A stretch of 64,000 bases of DNA. Source: Cylindrospermum sp. FACHB-282 (GTDB lineage Bacteria; Cyanobacteriota; Cyanobacteriia; Cyanobacteriales; Nostocaceae). The notes under the pieces were generated by a model. It made no database searches. It had not been told where the DNA came from and worked only from the letters and a program-made list of their open reading frames with translations. The DNA is taken from NCBI RefSeq assembly GCF_014697195.1, contig NZ_JACJRJ010000024.1:1-64000 (forward strand). Reading direction: 5' to 3'. The translations under genes were made by a program, and so were the position numbers. The first letter of the stretch is position 1. Each line of letters opens with the position of its first letter. Positions 8,945 to 18,107 of this stretch are shown in pieces.

Positions 8945-9685
8945 ATGCAAGAAGTACTGGTGTACATTGAGAATAAAAAGCAAGAATTTGCTCAATTACC
9001 TTTATTTGATTTCATGCAAGACCAAACCATAAACCCAAGGCAAAGGTTGTCTTTTGCTCCTTGTATGGCTCATTATATAATGAGTTTTGGCGACTTGAAT
9101 AAATATGTTTTTCGAGCAAATGAATCAACTGATGTACTTCAGATGATTATCAATAAGCACACCATTGAAGATAGTAAGCATTGGCCATGGTTTCTAATAG
9201 ACCTAGAACAACTGGGATTTAACCCAAACTGGAATTTCACTCAGTCGTTGAGGTTTATTTGGAGTGAAGAAACCAAAATTACCCGTCAGATAGCTTATCA
9301 AGTTGCTGCATATACTTTACAAGCAGATCCGGTAATTAAACTAGCAGCAATCGAGGCATTAGAAGCAATGGGGCACGTTTTCTTGCTGGAAACAGCATCG
9401 ATAGTTTGCGAACTACAAGCAATAACTAAAAAACAATACATATATTTTGGTGACACACATTTAAAAGTTGAAACTGGACATACTATAACTTCACAGGAGG
9501 AAGAAACATTCCTCACAGAGATATCACTGACAGCATCACAGCGTCAACAAGCTTTGGATGTAGTGACTAAAATCTTTAAAATTTTCTCAGAGTGGACGAA
9601 TGAGCTTTTAGACTATGCACAGAAACACCCTTTAGAAGCAGCAGTCAACCAAGAGGCTGAAGGTGAACTGATGCTATTGAAATAA
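8945..9685 (+). CDS. Haem-oxygenase-like putative diiron oxidase (HDO-type)
   Basis: Protein of 246 residues, all-helical in appearance. It carries a metal-ligand pattern seen in haem-oxygenase-like diiron proteins (iron-containing redox enzyme family): H72-xx-E75-xxx-H79 in NKHTIEDSKHWPWF, an acidic helix with glutamates at about 138-149, and D170-T-H-L-K-V-E-x-x-H179 in YFGDTHLKVETGH. The family oxidises amino or fatty acids or cleaves C-N and C-C bonds; the substrate here cannot be told. The start ATG follows AGAGGTAGATTATACC. There is no signal peptide. It stands alone, with a bidirectional terminator separating it from glgA. The fold call comes from motif reading and has moderate certainty. 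Confidence 0.62.
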   Translation: MQEVLVYIENKKQEFAQLPLFDFMQDQTINPRQRLSFAPCMAHYIMSFGDLNKYVFRANESTDVLQMIINKHTIEDSKHWPWFLIDLEQLGFNPNWNFTQSLRFIWSEETKITRQIAYQVAAYTLQADPVIKLAAIEALEAMGHVFLLETASIVCELQAITKKQYIYFGDTHLKVETGHTITSQEEETFLTEISLTASQRQQALDVVTKIFKIFSEWTNELLDYAQKHPLEAAVNQEAEGELMLLK

Positions 9686-9702
9686 TTTTTAACATATTGC
9701 TC

Positions 9703-9742
9703 ATAGCTAATGGCTAATGTATCTAAGCCATTAGCTATTTTC
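9703..9742. terminator. Bidirectional terminator between convergent genes
   Basis: Perfect 13-bp stem ATAGCTAATGGCT (9703-9715) / AGCCATTAGCTAT (9726-9738) with a 10-base loop. TTTTC follows on the + side, and it lies between the stops of the 8945 gene and glgA. Confidence 0.75.
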
Positions 9743-9753
9743 TTAGCCGATTA

Positions 9754-11172
9754 CTATTTCAAGACCAACTCCGGCTGTTCCACAGATTCCTCTTCTTCTG
9801 GTAGTCCCAAAAGTGACCTGTACAGCTTCACATACTGTTTAGCAGATTGATACCAACTGAAATCCTGGTTCATACCACGTTTTTGTAACTCTTGCCATTG
9901 GGGTTTGAAACGGAAGCCTTCCCAAGCCCGAATCATACTGGTGAACAAGTCTAGGGGTTCATAGCGGTCAAAGCAATAACCAGTACCGAATTCGTTAACC
10001 GGGTCGTAGTGGGTTACAGTATCCACTAATCCGCCTGTACGCCGCACAATGGGTACAGAACCGTAACGCAAAGCCATCATTTGGCTGATCCCGCAGGGTT
10101 CAAACCGGCTAGGCATCAAGAAGGCGTCAGTACCAGCATAGATGCGACGAGAAAGGGCATCGTTATACAGTAGATAAGTGGCCATGCGTCCAGGATAGCG
10201 GGATGCCATCTGCCACATTTGGCTTTCATAGTAGCGATCGCCTGTTCCTAGCAGTACAATCTGTGCATCTGTATAAGCTAAGAAGCGATCCAGGATTTGT
10301 AAGATCAAATCAATACCCTTTTGTTCTACTAACCGGGTGACAATCCCAATTAAAAAGGCATTGCGGTTCACCTCTAACCCCACTTCTTCTTGCAGAGCAA
10401 TCTTGTTAGCTTTCCGTTGATCTAAGGTATCCGCTGTGAAGGTTTGGGTGATGTATTTATCCTTTTCAGGGTTATAAACCTCAGTATCTATCCCGTTGAT
10501 AATCCCAGATAACTTACCACTAATGAAAGACAGCAAACCTTCTAGGGTTTCACCATAAGTAGGTGTCTTGATTTGCTCGGCATAAGTCGGGGAAACTGTA
10601 TTCACCCTGTCGGCAAATTGCACCGCTGCGGCCATGGTGTTGTGTCCTTGCATATACCAAGGGCACCAAGTAATTTTCTCCAAATACCAACGCCACGGAC
10701 CTTGATAAGCCAAGTTATGAATGGTAAACACGCTGGTGATATCTGGATCTTGATGCATCCACACCGGAATCATCCCTGTATGCCAATCGTGACAGTGGAC
10801 AATTTCCGGCTTCCAGTAATTCCAGCAAAACTCAGCTGCACCATTAGAAAACAAGGTGAACCGCCAATCTTCATCTTCTCCAGAATAAATGCGACGGGGC
10901 AGAAAGGCGGGATGTCCAAACAAGTACAAGGGAACATCTGTACCAGGCAGAACGCTTTCGTAAACTGCAAAGTCTTGGAACATGGCATATCCCCGCCAAA
11001 TAGGCTCTTTGGGAATCTCCATTTTGTCGGGCAGGAAGCCGTAATAAGGCAGGAATATTCGGACATCATGCCCCATTGCTCTCAGGAATTTGGGCAATGC
11101 TCCGACAACATCACCCATTCCCCCAACTTTCGCAACCGGAGCTGCCTCTGCTGCAACAAATAGAATCCGCAT
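9754..11172 (-). CDS. glgA: Glycogen synthase, ADP-glucose type
   Basis: Transfers glucose from ADP-glucose to the growing alpha-1,4-glucan in glycogen storage (GT5, GT-B fold). I start at ATG 11172, giving 472 residues beginning [20 protein letters not shown]; the longer open frame adds 22 residues with no homology. KVGGM is the ADP-glucose-binding KxGG loop. The C-terminal donor site shows [21 protein letters not shown] and [12 protein letters not shown] followed by VRRTGGL. The N-terminus is closer to the GlgA1 type of cyanobacteria than to GlgA2 (compared from memory). It ends in an acidic tail ([14 protein letters not shown]). Neighbour hemC is transcribed the same way, but 139 bases separate the genes. 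Confidence 0.95.
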   Translation of the reverse strand: MRILFVAAEAAPVAKVGGMGDVVGALPKFLRAMGHDVRIFLPYYGFLPDKMEIPKEPIWRGYAMFQDFAVYESVLPGTDVPLYLFGHPAFLPRRIYSGEDEDWRFTLFSNGAAEFCWNYWKPEIVHCHDWHTGMIPVWMHQDPDITSVFTIHNLAYQGPWRWYLEKITWCPWYMQGHNTMAAAVQFADRVNTVSPTYAEQIKTPTYGETLEGLLSFISGKLSGIINGIDTEVYNPEKDKYITQTFTADTLDQRKANKIALQEEVGLEVNRNAFLIGIVTRLVEQKGIDLILQILDRFLAYTDAQIVLLGTGDRYYESQMWQMASRYPGRMATYLLYNDALSRRIYAGTDAFLMPSRFEPCGISQMMALRYGSVPIVRRTGGLVDTVTHYDPVNEFGTGYCFDRYEPLDLFTSMIRAWEGFRFKPQWQELQKRGMNQDFSWYQSAKQYVKLYRSLLGLPEEEESVEQPELVLK

Positions 11173-11311
11173 GGTAGTTTCTGTTTCCCCAGTTCTGCCG
11201 ATATTGTTAATGTCACCTCTGGATGCCGGTAAACGCAATTAGTCGCGTCTGGCAAGCCTTTTGGGCAACGGTAATCATTTATGATCTAATCACATCTCGT
11301 TGCCCAATAGG

Positions 11312-12280
11312 TTAGGAACCACGCTGAACCTCAGTAAATATTTGCTCTAAAATTTCCGTTGCTCCCTGTTGGCGCAAGATATTTGCTAGTTCTGCCCCTA
11401 TGGCTTCAGCATCCTTGGCAGCACCAGTGATGGTATCTTTGACCAGCTTTTGACCATCTACACTGGCGACTAGCCCCGTTAGTGTTAATTTGTTCTCAAC
11501 AATTTCTGTATTAACACCAATGGGTACTTGACAACCGCCTTCTAGTATGCGTAGAAAAGACCTTTCAGCCAGACAGCGATCGCGTGTTTCGGGATGTTCT
11601 ATTGCTTTCAAGAGGGTGATCAGTTCCGTGTCATCAGCACGGCATTCTATCCCCAGCGCACCTTGGCCGACGGCGTGGAGAGAAATTTCTTTGGGAATAA
11701 CTTGATGGATGCGATCGCTCATTTCCAATCTTTCTAAACCAGCTACCGCCAGAATTAAAGCATCATACTCACCCGCATCCAGTTTAGCCATGCGTGTAAT
11801 CAAGTTTCCCCGCACATCTTTAAAATTAAAGTGAGGGAAGTGGTGGCGTAACTGCGCTAGTCGTCGCAGAGAAGATGTGCCAATCACCACGCCGGCTGGT
11901 AGAGTATCGATTTGCTGACCTTTGTGTTTTACGTGCAGCACCAAGGCATCCGCTGGGTTTTCCCGTTCGGTAATTGCTGCCAATGTTAACCCAACAGGTA
12001 AGTTAGTCGGCAGATCCTTCAGGGAATGAACCGCAAAATCAATCTCCTGATTGAGCATTCCCACTTCGAGTTCTTTGGTAAATAGTCCTTTATCACCAAT
12101 TTTGGCTAATGCTACATCCAGGATTTTGTCGCCTTGAGTAGACATGGTGTGGACTTCAAAAGTAATATCAGGAAAGCTTTTCTGGAGTTGCGCTTGCACC
12201 CAGTATGTCTGAACTAGAGCTAGTTGGCTTTTACGTGAACCAATACGAATAGTGCGAGGAGGGCTGGAAACTGAAGTCAT
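11312..12280 (-). CDS. hemC: Porphobilinogen deaminase (hydroxymethylbilane synthase)
   Basis: Polymerises four porphobilinogen units to hydroxymethylbilane in the tetrapyrrole pathway feeding haem, chlorophyll and bilins. Starting at ATG 12280 gives 322 residues; the frame extends 11 residues further without conservation. Signatures are [14 protein letters not shown] at the N-terminus, [23 protein letters not shown], the arginine-rich [14 protein letters not shown], and [17 protein letters not shown], whose cysteine carries the dipyrromethane cofactor. hemL of the same pathway is 46 kb away in this window. Confidence 0.97.
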   Translation of the reverse strand: MTSVSSPPRTIRIGSRKSQLALVQTYWVQAQLQKSFPDITFEVHTMSTQGDKILDVALAKIGDKGLFTKELEVGMLNQEIDFAVHSLKDLPTNLPVGLTLAAITERENPADALVLHVKHKGQQIDTLPAGVVIGTSSLRRLAQLRHHFPHFNFKDVRGNLITRMAKLDAGEYDALILAVAGLERLEMSDRIHQVIPKEISLHAVGQGALGIECRADDTELITLLKAIEHPETRDRCLAERSFLRILEGGCQVPIGVNTEIVENKLTLTGLVASVDGQKLVKDTITGAAKDAEAIGAELANILRQQGATEILEQIFTEVQRGS

Positions 12281-12415
12281 AAAACAATATGTCAAACCAG
12301 GCGATAAATTCACTCTGATCTAGACTACCGCAGTGGGTGACTTACCGGATTGTATGCAAGTAATTGACATTAAGTTTATTCTGACTTCAGTTACATTTCT
12401 TTACATATTTTCAAA

Positions 12416-12841
12416 TTACTTTAGTGTTTCTTGAAGATATTCCTGTAATTGTTGGGTACGCTGTTTTGTAACCTGTTCTAGGCAACCAGCGTAAACGGCA
12501 GGAGCCAGGGTTCCCCCTTCATATTGGCTGCCGACAAACTCGCAATTGGCATCCCGAAATTTCAGCCATAGTTGCTGTGCAGTAATTAATTTTTGTCTTC
12601 TAGAACCTGACAACTTTGGTAGGAGTTGTTTGTAAACCTGATTCAATTTTTTATCAGCATTCTTATAGGACAAGTCAGCACATTGAGTGATTTCTCTTTG
12701 AGTTTGAGCATTGTTACAATTTAGCCGTTGAGCTAGGCGTGTTTCTGCCTGTTTGGGCGTTGTATTTGCCATTGTCACAGCAGGCATACTCAAGCTACTG
12801 AGGGTGAGAATGGTGATTAAGGCGGGTACTAACTGACGCAT
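12416..12841 (-). CDS. Secreted LprI / DUF1311-family protein
   Basis: Protein of 141 residues with a clear signal peptide (RQLVPALITILTLSSLSMPA, cleavage probably near MAN-TT). The mature part holds four cysteines in the DUF1311 spacing: LNCNNA, ITQCADLSY, DANCEFVGSQY and AGCLEQVTKQRT. The helix QLWLKFRDANC is the usual signature. The family includes lysozyme inhibitor LprI and other periplasmic proteins of unknown role; inhibition is not proven here. It is likely exported to the periplasm. It is followed on the genome by hemC on the same strand, with 135 bases between. Confidence 0.82.
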   Translation of the reverse strand: MRQLVPALITILTLSSLSMPAVTMANTTPKQAETRLAQRLNCNNAQTQREITQCADLSYKNADKKLNQVYKQLLPKLSGSRRQKLITAQQLWLKFRDANCEFVGSQYEGGTLAPAVYAGCLEQVTKQRTQQLQEYLQETLK

Positions 12842-12893
12842 GGGGGTTTTCTCATAATATGTATAGGCAAAAAGTAAGCATAGGCCTAGCCTG

Positions 12894-12970
12894 GGGTTTC
12901 ATTAAAGTTATCCAAAATCTATTCATTAGATGGGTAAATTCGGTGCTTTTTCGCGGCATCACCCAATATA
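12894..12970 (+). repeat. Dispersed repeat, copy 2 of 3
   Basis: Shares GGGTTTCATTAAAGTTATCC (12894-12913) exactly with 5716-5735, then AAAATCTATTCATTAGATGG and CGCGGCATCACCCAA, the same blocks in the same order. It lacks the 21 bases present after the 20-mer in copy 1. Confidence 0.8.
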
Positions 12971-12973
12971 TTC

Positions 12974-13128
12974 TTAGGACTTACTTTCTTTTACAAATTT
13001 ACCGTCTTTTCAGGTTTTTTTGATGCGTCTCTTTACCCATCCTGTAGGGTGCTGCCCAGCACGAATCATGATTTTTAACGACACAAACCATACCCCATAT
13101 TTGCTATTTTCTGTCCGTTAAGTCCTAA
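12974..13128. repeat. MITE-like element with perfect 10-bp terminal inverted repeats
   Basis: Ends TTAGGACTTA (12974-12983) and TAAGTCCTAA (13119-13128) are exact reverse complements. The 155-bp body has no coding potential. The AGGACT/AGTCCT termini are shared with the elements at 13201-13408 and 34278-34406. Confidence 0.6.
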
Positions 13129-13200
13129 TTCTGTGAAAACGAGATGCTCATCTTCCTGTGCCAGATGTCAGGAATCAAATTTTTGCACTTTGAATTTTCA

Positions 13201-13408
13201 TAGGACTAAAGCTGCGTGTCACACTCAATGTAAGGTTGTAGGGTGCGTCAGATATCGAAAATCTGTTGATTGTTACCAAATTATCGAGTCTGACGCACCC
13301 TATAAAGCCATGTCAGTAGGGTGCGTCAGATATCGAAAATCTGTTGATTGTTACCAAATTATCGAGTCTGACGCACCCTACAAAGCCATGTCAGTTGCGT
13401 AAGTCCTA
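13201..13408. repeat. Composite palindromic repeat with 78-bp tandem duplication
   Basis: Outer ends TAGGACT / AGTCCTA. Inside is a unit bounded by GTAGGGTGCGTCAG and CTGACGCACCCTA (inverted repeats) with a core of about 40 bases. The unit from 13238 to 13315 is repeated almost exactly from 13316 to 13393. A single-unit relative lies at 34278-34406. An 89-codon open frame across it is a product of the repetition and is not called. Confidence 0.88.
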
Positions 13409-13428
13409 TTTTAACTAAAGCGCAGTGA

Positions 13429-14910
13429 CTAACTCCCGATTCCTAAACGCCCTGCTAAAGCCGGTGTCAAAGGTAACAGGGTGGTAATCATTAAGAATAG
13501 CGCCAAAAGACCCAAAGCAGCTCTGGCATCATCTGGTTCAGTGATTTCATTCAAGCTAGGGCGTTCTTGATCCCGTTGTAATAACAGAATGACGATCAGC
13601 CAGTACATAGCTAGGGGATTAGCTAGAGAGACAATCCCCAGCAAAACTAAAGTGGCAATGGTCGCCCTTCTTGCGGTTTGGCGTCCATAAATTGCTTGCA
13701 CAATGCGCCCACCATCTAGTTGTCCTGCGGGCATTAAATTTAAAGCTGTGATGATCAATCCTAGCCAACCAAGCACCACCAAGGGATGGATACTCACCAC
13801 AGAAGATTGCAAAGCAGAACCTAAGACCACCCGCGCCAAGCTACCTACCAAAATTGAGCCTTGGAAAAACTGATTTGGCAATTGAAATAAACTGCCAGGA
13901 TGGGAAAGTAGCAAGCCAGTGATCAGCATTAACAAAGAAACAATCCCACCAGCAGCTGGGCCTGCTAAGGCAATATCAAATAGTGCCTTGCGGTTGGGCA
14001 ATAAAGACTCAAACCGGGTAATTGCACCAAAGGAGCCAATTTGCACAGCTGGTAGAAAGAAAGGCCAACTGAGGCGGACTTGGTGACTCCGTGCCAGTAA
14101 CCAATGACCGATTTCGTGTGCAACTAAAATCGCAAATATTCCACTACCTAGGGGCAAAGCTTCTTGAAACCGCTGGGGGGTGGCAAATAAATCAAAATTT
14201 TGCAGTAACCCGGCAGCTTCTAGACTAGTGGCGATGGTTGCTACCAATAGGAGTACCGCAAAAACTTTTTGCGGTAACTGCATTGGCCGGGGGTCAGTGC
14301 GACTGGGGAGGATAATCACCACAGGTTTAGCATCTGTATTTTCCACTAAAAACAGGCGATATTTATTACCTAGCCGTTCCTGTAAAGACTTAGTCAGTCG
14401 GTTGTGAACTGCTTCTGATTCTCCCCGCAGATTGCCTTTGAAAACCACTCCTTCTTGGTAGGCGATCGTTTCTGTGGCAAAAAACGTATCAATACCGAAA
14501 ATACCTCTAATTGCACTCAAGTCCTCTTCTGGTATTGCCAGTACATCGAGTTTTAGTTCGGCGATTACTGGTGAAGCTTGGGACTTTTGTGTGGCATCAG
14601 CGGTAAGCCTGTCTGTAGCCCGTTGTCTGAGTATGGCGTCTTGCCCCTCTGAACGTAATTTTCTGCCCAAGAAGATGTACAGTCCCGCTGAAACCACCAC
14701 CAAGAACAATATACCCACGATACTGATATAGATTCCGGCGGCAAACAATCCAAAAAACAGCAGCCAGGGAGCCATCAATACTACCGACTGTAACCAGGCT
14801 AATATTCCCAGTTTACCAAAAGGTCTGGCGCGATAAAAGCCCCAACCCAAAATGCCCAAAGCTACCAGCAAGATTGTTGCAATGATAGTAGTTTCTGATA
14901 AAGTAAACAT
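13429..14910 (-). CDS. Site-2 protease family zinc metalloprotease (EGY-like, M50)
   Basis: Intramembrane metalloprotease of 493 residues. The zinc site is HEIGH in ILVAHEIGHWLLARSH, and the third ligand Asp lies in LMPAGQLDGGRIVQAIYG. The soluble part before the protease domain contains FKGNLRGE, the GNLRG motif typical of the EGY/chloroplast S2P branch. There are two N-terminal membrane helices and about six more in the C-terminal half. In plants EGY proteins act in thylakoid development; in cyanobacteria the substrate is unknown, with anti-sigma factors or membrane proteins possible. I chose ATG 14910 over a TTG two codons earlier. No partner gene is adjacent. Confidence 0.9.
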   Translation of the reverse strand: MFTLSETTIIATILLVALGILGWGFYRARPFGKLGILAWLQSVVLMAPWLLFFGLFAAGIYISIVGILFLVVVSAGLYIFLGRKLRSEGQDAILRQRATDRLTADATQKSQASPVIAELKLDVLAIPEEDLSAIRGIFGIDTFFATETIAYQEGVVFKGNLRGESEAVHNRLTKSLQERLGNKYRLFLVENTDAKPVVIILPSRTDPRPMQLPQKVFAVLLLVATIATSLEAAGLLQNFDLFATPQRFQEALPLGSGIFAILVAHEIGHWLLARSHQVRLSWPFFLPAVQIGSFGAITRFESLLPNRKALFDIALAGPAAGGIVSLLMLITGLLLSHPGSLFQLPNQFFQGSILVGSLARVVLGSALQSSVVSIHPLVVLGWLGLIITALNLMPAGQLDGGRIVQAIYGRQTARRATIATLVLLGIVSLANPLAMYWLIVILLLQRDQERPSLNEITEPDDARAALGLLALFLMITTLLPLTPALAGRLGIGS

Positions 14911-15148
14911 CTCCAAACCTTTGCTATTGACACCGAGCTAGTAAGAGTTCGGTTTTGCCGCTACATTAATTAATGTATAACGTTGCCTGTCGTCTGCCCA
15001 ACTTATAAGAATCCGTTATGTAAAACTTATCCAAATCTAACCATCTAGACTAATTAGCTCAGATAACTTGTCTCTTAAGGTTTTTGGTGTTTACTTCCTG
15101 CTTCACTCTGGTAGTGTCGGCACTCACCAGTCGACAGGCTAACATCGT

Positions 15149-15286
15149 CTAACTGACGACTTTGGACAAATTGATAGCCGCGTTTAAATCGCACTCAATT
15201 GTGAATCCACAAGAGTCACACTTAAACTCTCTTTCACTTCGCTGTTTGTTGTTCAGCTTGATTTCGGTTTTAAATCCTAGTAGCAA
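15149..15286 (-). pseudogene. tnpB: tnpB remnant: N- and C-terminal ends fused by internal deletion
   Basis: Overlaps the last 17 bases of tnpA in another frame, as IS607 tnpB genes do. The 45-codon frame reads LLLGFKTEIKLNNKQR (the conserved TnpB N-terminus, starting from TTG) directly joined to SEREFKCDSCGFTIECD and LNAAINLSKVVS (the C-terminal zinc-ribbon half and the final helix with the RuvC-III aspartate). All of the central domains are missing, roughly 350 codons compared with a typical TnpB. The junction is in frame. It cannot be a nuclease. Whether the short product is made is unknown. Confidence 0.8.
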
Positions 15287-15872
15287 CTGCTCTAAGCTCC
15301 TCTACAATCTTTTTATTCTTATGACTTCTCGAACCGTAAAGCCTGGCTGAAAATATTGTTATTATTTCTAAGACATCTTGAGCTAAATCTTCTTCCAAAC
15401 TACTATCTTCGGTTCTATTAATAATTACTACTTCGGTACCAAAATGTTCGCACAAACTAAAAATTAGTTCACTCCCAAATCTGAGTAATCTGTCTTTATG
15501 AGTTATAACTAATCTTTCTATTTTGTTATCCACAATTAAACGAATTAATCGCTTCAAACCTTTTTTACTATAGTTAAGACCAGAACCTAAGTCTTCTATA
15601 ATCTCAAATTGCCAACCATTCTGAGAGCAAAATAGTTCTACTACTTCTTTTTGTCTTTCTAAATCTTGCTTTTGGTCATGGCTAGATACTCTACAGTATC
15701 CAACTGTATAAGAAAGTTCAGATTTAACACCTAGGAGTTGTGATAAATCATAACGCCTATGCCCGCTAGCAGTACGCTCAGGAATTAACTTACCTTCAGA
15801 CTCCCACCTTCTGAGTGTTGAGGCACTTACACCTTTTATTTTTGCCGCTTCTGATATAGATAACTTACTCAT
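15270..15872 (-). CDS. tnpA: IS607-family serine recombinase (TnpA)
   Basis: Transposase of 200 residues. It opens with a MerR-like helix-turn-helix (LSISEAAKIKGVSASTLRRW, then GHRRYDLSQL), then a serine resolvase catalytic domain: YCRVSSHDQKQDLERQ with the nucleophilic serine, EDLGSGLNYSKKGLKRL, and ITHKDRLLRFG with the catalytic arginines. The C-terminal helix ends NKKIVEELRAVATRI. The HTH-before-resolvase order is diagnostic of IS607. The gene looks intact and could still mobilise the element even though tnpB is deleted. Codon use is AT-rich relative to neighbours. Confidence 0.93.
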   Translation of the reverse strand: MSKLSISEAAKIKGVSASTLRRWESEGKLIPERTASGHRRYDLSQLLGVKSELSYTVGYCRVSSHDQKQDLERQKEVVELFCSQNGWQFEIIEDLGSGLNYSKKGLKRLIRLIVDNKIERLVITHKDRLLRFGSELIFSLCEHFGTEVVIINRTEDSSLEEDLAQDVLEIITIFSARLYGSRSHKNKKIVEELRAVATRI

Positions 15873-15900
15873 ACACCTATTATAACTTATAATTTGAGTA

Positions 15901-16430
15901 AGTATGAGAAATATTAGGTAATTATTTTAATTCAGCACTAGACTCCAGAGAGCAAGCTGTGTGTCGTTAGACCAGGTATGAAAGCTGTCAGGGGAATTTA
16001 TCTCTTATTCTAGTTTTTCAGGGAAAATCTGCCACTTAAAACCATTTACCGCAGTTTAGGTGCAAAAGCTTGACAAAGGCGCTGTTTTATAGCTATGCTC
16101 TAGTTATTATGAAAATATTTGCATTCATACTATAAGAAATTAATTACAAATATCCTCCTTGCACAACGGAGTGATAATCACCCAACGCCAAGGCGCAAAA
16201 ACGCAAGGTTTTTCTAAACGTTCTTGCGTTTTGGCGTTAGCAGCAAAGAGAGAAGGGGACTTGAAGTCACGGCTACACAGGCAAAACCCGCCTGCGCGGG
16301 TTTGAAACCCTTGCTTTTCTATCAGTCCGCGTAGGTGGAATATCCCTAGGGGACGCTACGGGAAGGTTTGTATAGCCGCGATTTATCACCGCCAGGGCTA
16401 GGTGTAAGATGTGAGCTAATCCCTTTTCTG
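15901..16430. other. Intergenic region with inverted repeats
   Basis: About 530 bases between the IS607 element and coaBC. It holds a large imperfect inverted repeat at 16184-16238 (5' arm AACGCC...AAAACGCAAG, 3' arm CTTGCGTTTTGGCGTT, with 8 extra bases in the 5' arm) and a GC-rich stem CCCGC/GCGGG around 16286-16301. No gene is seen. Confidence 0.6.
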
Positions 16431-17675
16431 TCAAGATAGGAGAAAATTAAATAACTGATGGGACATTTCTAATTTTGTACAAGGTGCGATCGCTAATTGA
16501 CGTCCTTGCTGATCTAAAAATATCGCTTGATTATTATCACTGCCAAAACCACTATCAGCTTGATCTATGGGATTGGCAACGATCGCATCTAGTTTCTTTT
16601 TCTGCAACTTTTCCCGCGCTGGGGTGACAATATCCCCTGTCTGGGCCGCAAACCCAATTAACCGCTGATGGGGTTGTTTGAGTTTGGCCAATTCTGCCAC
16701 AATATCTGGTACTGGTTCTAGGGGTAAGGAGTGGGGTAGCGATCGCTTGGGCAATTTTTCTGTACTATAATCTCTAGGCTTTACATCTGCCACCGCTGCC
16801 GACATCACAATTACATCAGCCTTGGGGAAATGTGCCAACATTGCCTGGTGCATTTCTGCGGCAGTCGTCACCGAAATTGCTTCCACTCCCAATGGTACAT
16901 CCCAACTCGCTTTTCCATGCACCAGAGTCACACTTGCTCCTCGGTGCAATGCCGCTTGGGCTAAGGCTAATCCCATTTTACCTGTGGAGGGATTGCCAAT
17001 AAACCTCACGGGATCGAGATACTCTCGCGTTCCCCCAGCACTAATCAACACCCGTTTGCCGGTTAAATCTCGCTTACCAAGGGTGTACAACAGCGATTGG
17101 ATATAAGCTAAAATTTCTGGGGGTTCTGCCATCCTGCCAGCACCAATGCGATCGCAAGCCAATAAACCCGATGCCGTATCCATACCATGATATCGTGCAT
17201 CTGTCAACAATTGGTGCCAATTTCGCTGCACTGCCAACTGTTCCCACATATCTGTATTCATAGCTGGTGCCAACAACACAGGACAAGTGGAAGCGAGGAC
17301 AGTATTTGTCAGCAAATTATCAGCCATCCCCCAAGCTAACTTGGCCAAAGTATTTGCAGTTAAAGGGGCAATTACCAACAAATCAGCCCATTCACCTAAC
17401 TCAATATGCAACGGACGTGAGTGAATTGGTTGCCAGAAATCATCATCTGTGTAAGCGGAATGACGGGATAGGGTGGCTAAAGTTAGAGGGGTGATAAATT
17501 TTTGGGCAGAATTGCTGAGAATGACACGCACTTCTACCCCAGTTTTAAACAGAGTTGAAACCAATTCACAAATTTTGTAGGCAGCGATACCGCCACCTAC
17601 AGCAATTAAAACCCGTTTTGACGATTGGGGGTTTGGGATTTGGGATGTTGGACTTAAGGATGATGGCATGGGCAT
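16431..17675 (-). CDS. coaBC: Bifunctional phosphopantothenoylcysteine decarboxylase / phosphopantothenate-cysteine ligase
   Basis: Two consecutive steps of coenzyme A synthesis: CoaB joins cysteine to 4'-phosphopantothenate, CoaC decarboxylates the product with FMN. The N-terminal CoaC half shows [18 protein letters not shown], the active-site histidine in [33 protein letters not shown], and APAMNTDMW. The CoaB half begins near residue 205 with [19 protein letters not shown] and contains [18 protein letters not shown] and [10 protein letters not shown]. The 414 residues are normal for the fusion. Two start ATGs six bases apart are possible. The small DUF2555 gene lies 64 bases upstream on the same strand and may share its transcript. 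Confidence 0.97.
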   Translation of the reverse strand: MPMPSSLSPTSQIPNPQSSKRVLIAVGGGIAAYKICELVSTLFKTGVEVRVILSNSAQKFITPLTLATLSRHSAYTDDDFWQPIHSRPLHIELGEWADLLVIAPLTANTLAKLAWGMADNLLTNTVLASTCPVLLAPAMNTDMWEQLAVQRNWHQLLTDARYHGMDTASGLLACDRIGAGRMAEPPEILAYIQSLLYTLGKRDLTGKRVLISAGGTREYLDPVRFIGNPSTGKMGLALAQAALHRGASVTLVHGKASWDVPLGVEAISVTTAAEMHQAMLAHFPKADVIVMSAAVADVKPRDYSTEKLPKRSLPHSLPLEPVPDIVAELAKLKQPHQRLIGFAAQTGDIVTPAREKLQKKKLDAIVANPIDQADSGFGSDNNQAIFLDQQGRQLAIAPCTKLEMSHQLFNFLLS

Positions 17676-17739
17676 CTTCGGCTGAGGTTCCGATAATTTC
17701 TAATTTTAGCCAGTCAACCCCATCGAAAATCTAAAATCC

Positions 17740-17952
17740 CTAGGCTTCATCGTAGGGTTCCAAATCCAAGAGATGGATATAAGATTCAACTAACTCCGGA
17801 CGCTGAAATGCGATCGCTCGCAGTAGATGCCAATCATTCAAACCCTCAAAAGCATTACTATAATTATCCATCTCCAGACGTGTAGCCAACTCTTCCACCT
17901 CTGCCGCAGTCATGGCAGCAATTTCTTTCCTGGAAATGCTTAGAGTTTTCAT
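17740..17952 (-). CDS. DUF2555 family small protein
   Basis: Acidic 70-residue protein specific to cyanobacteria; the function is unknown. The sequence ISRKEIAAMTAAEVEELATR followed by AFEGLNDWHLLRAIAFQR and an acidic end (LLDLEPYDEA) fits the DUF2555 family as I know it. It is mainly helical with no membrane segment. It lies directly upstream of coaBC on the same strand. Confidence 0.8.
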   Translation of the reverse strand: MKTLSISRKEIAAMTAAEVEELATRLEMDNYSNAFEGLNDWHLLRAIAFQRPELVESYIHLLDLEPYDEA

Positions 17953-18107
17953 AATGCTTGCCCCTCCCTTTTGCAGCGTTCGCTTTCAGCTTCGGTTAAA
18001 TTGCGCTTTTACGCAACCACCCAATATATCTTACTCATTAGAGAGCATTAATTTCGTAAAAATTGTACTGATTTGTTGCAGAATTTGTAAAAAATATGTA
18101 ATGAAGA

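Larger units (their letters stand above)
15050..15900 (-). mobile_element. IS607-type insertion sequence, internally deleted in tnpB
   Basis: Contains an intact serine-recombinase tnpA (15270-15872) followed by a 45-codon tnpB remnant (15149-15286). IS607 elements lack terminal inverted repeats and target duplications, so the ends given are approximate. The minus-strand sequence after the remnant (about 15150 down to 15060) includes GTGAAGCAGGAAGTAAACAC, which may be part of the 3' right end and guide-RNA scaffold retained from the parent element. Confidence 0.7.

Noticed and set aside
13133-13402. 89-codon open frame with an internal repeated peptide (VGCVRYRKSVDC twice)
   Set aside because: It runs through the tandemly duplicated palindromic repeat, so the repeated peptide comes from the DNA repeat; no ribosome site or homology.
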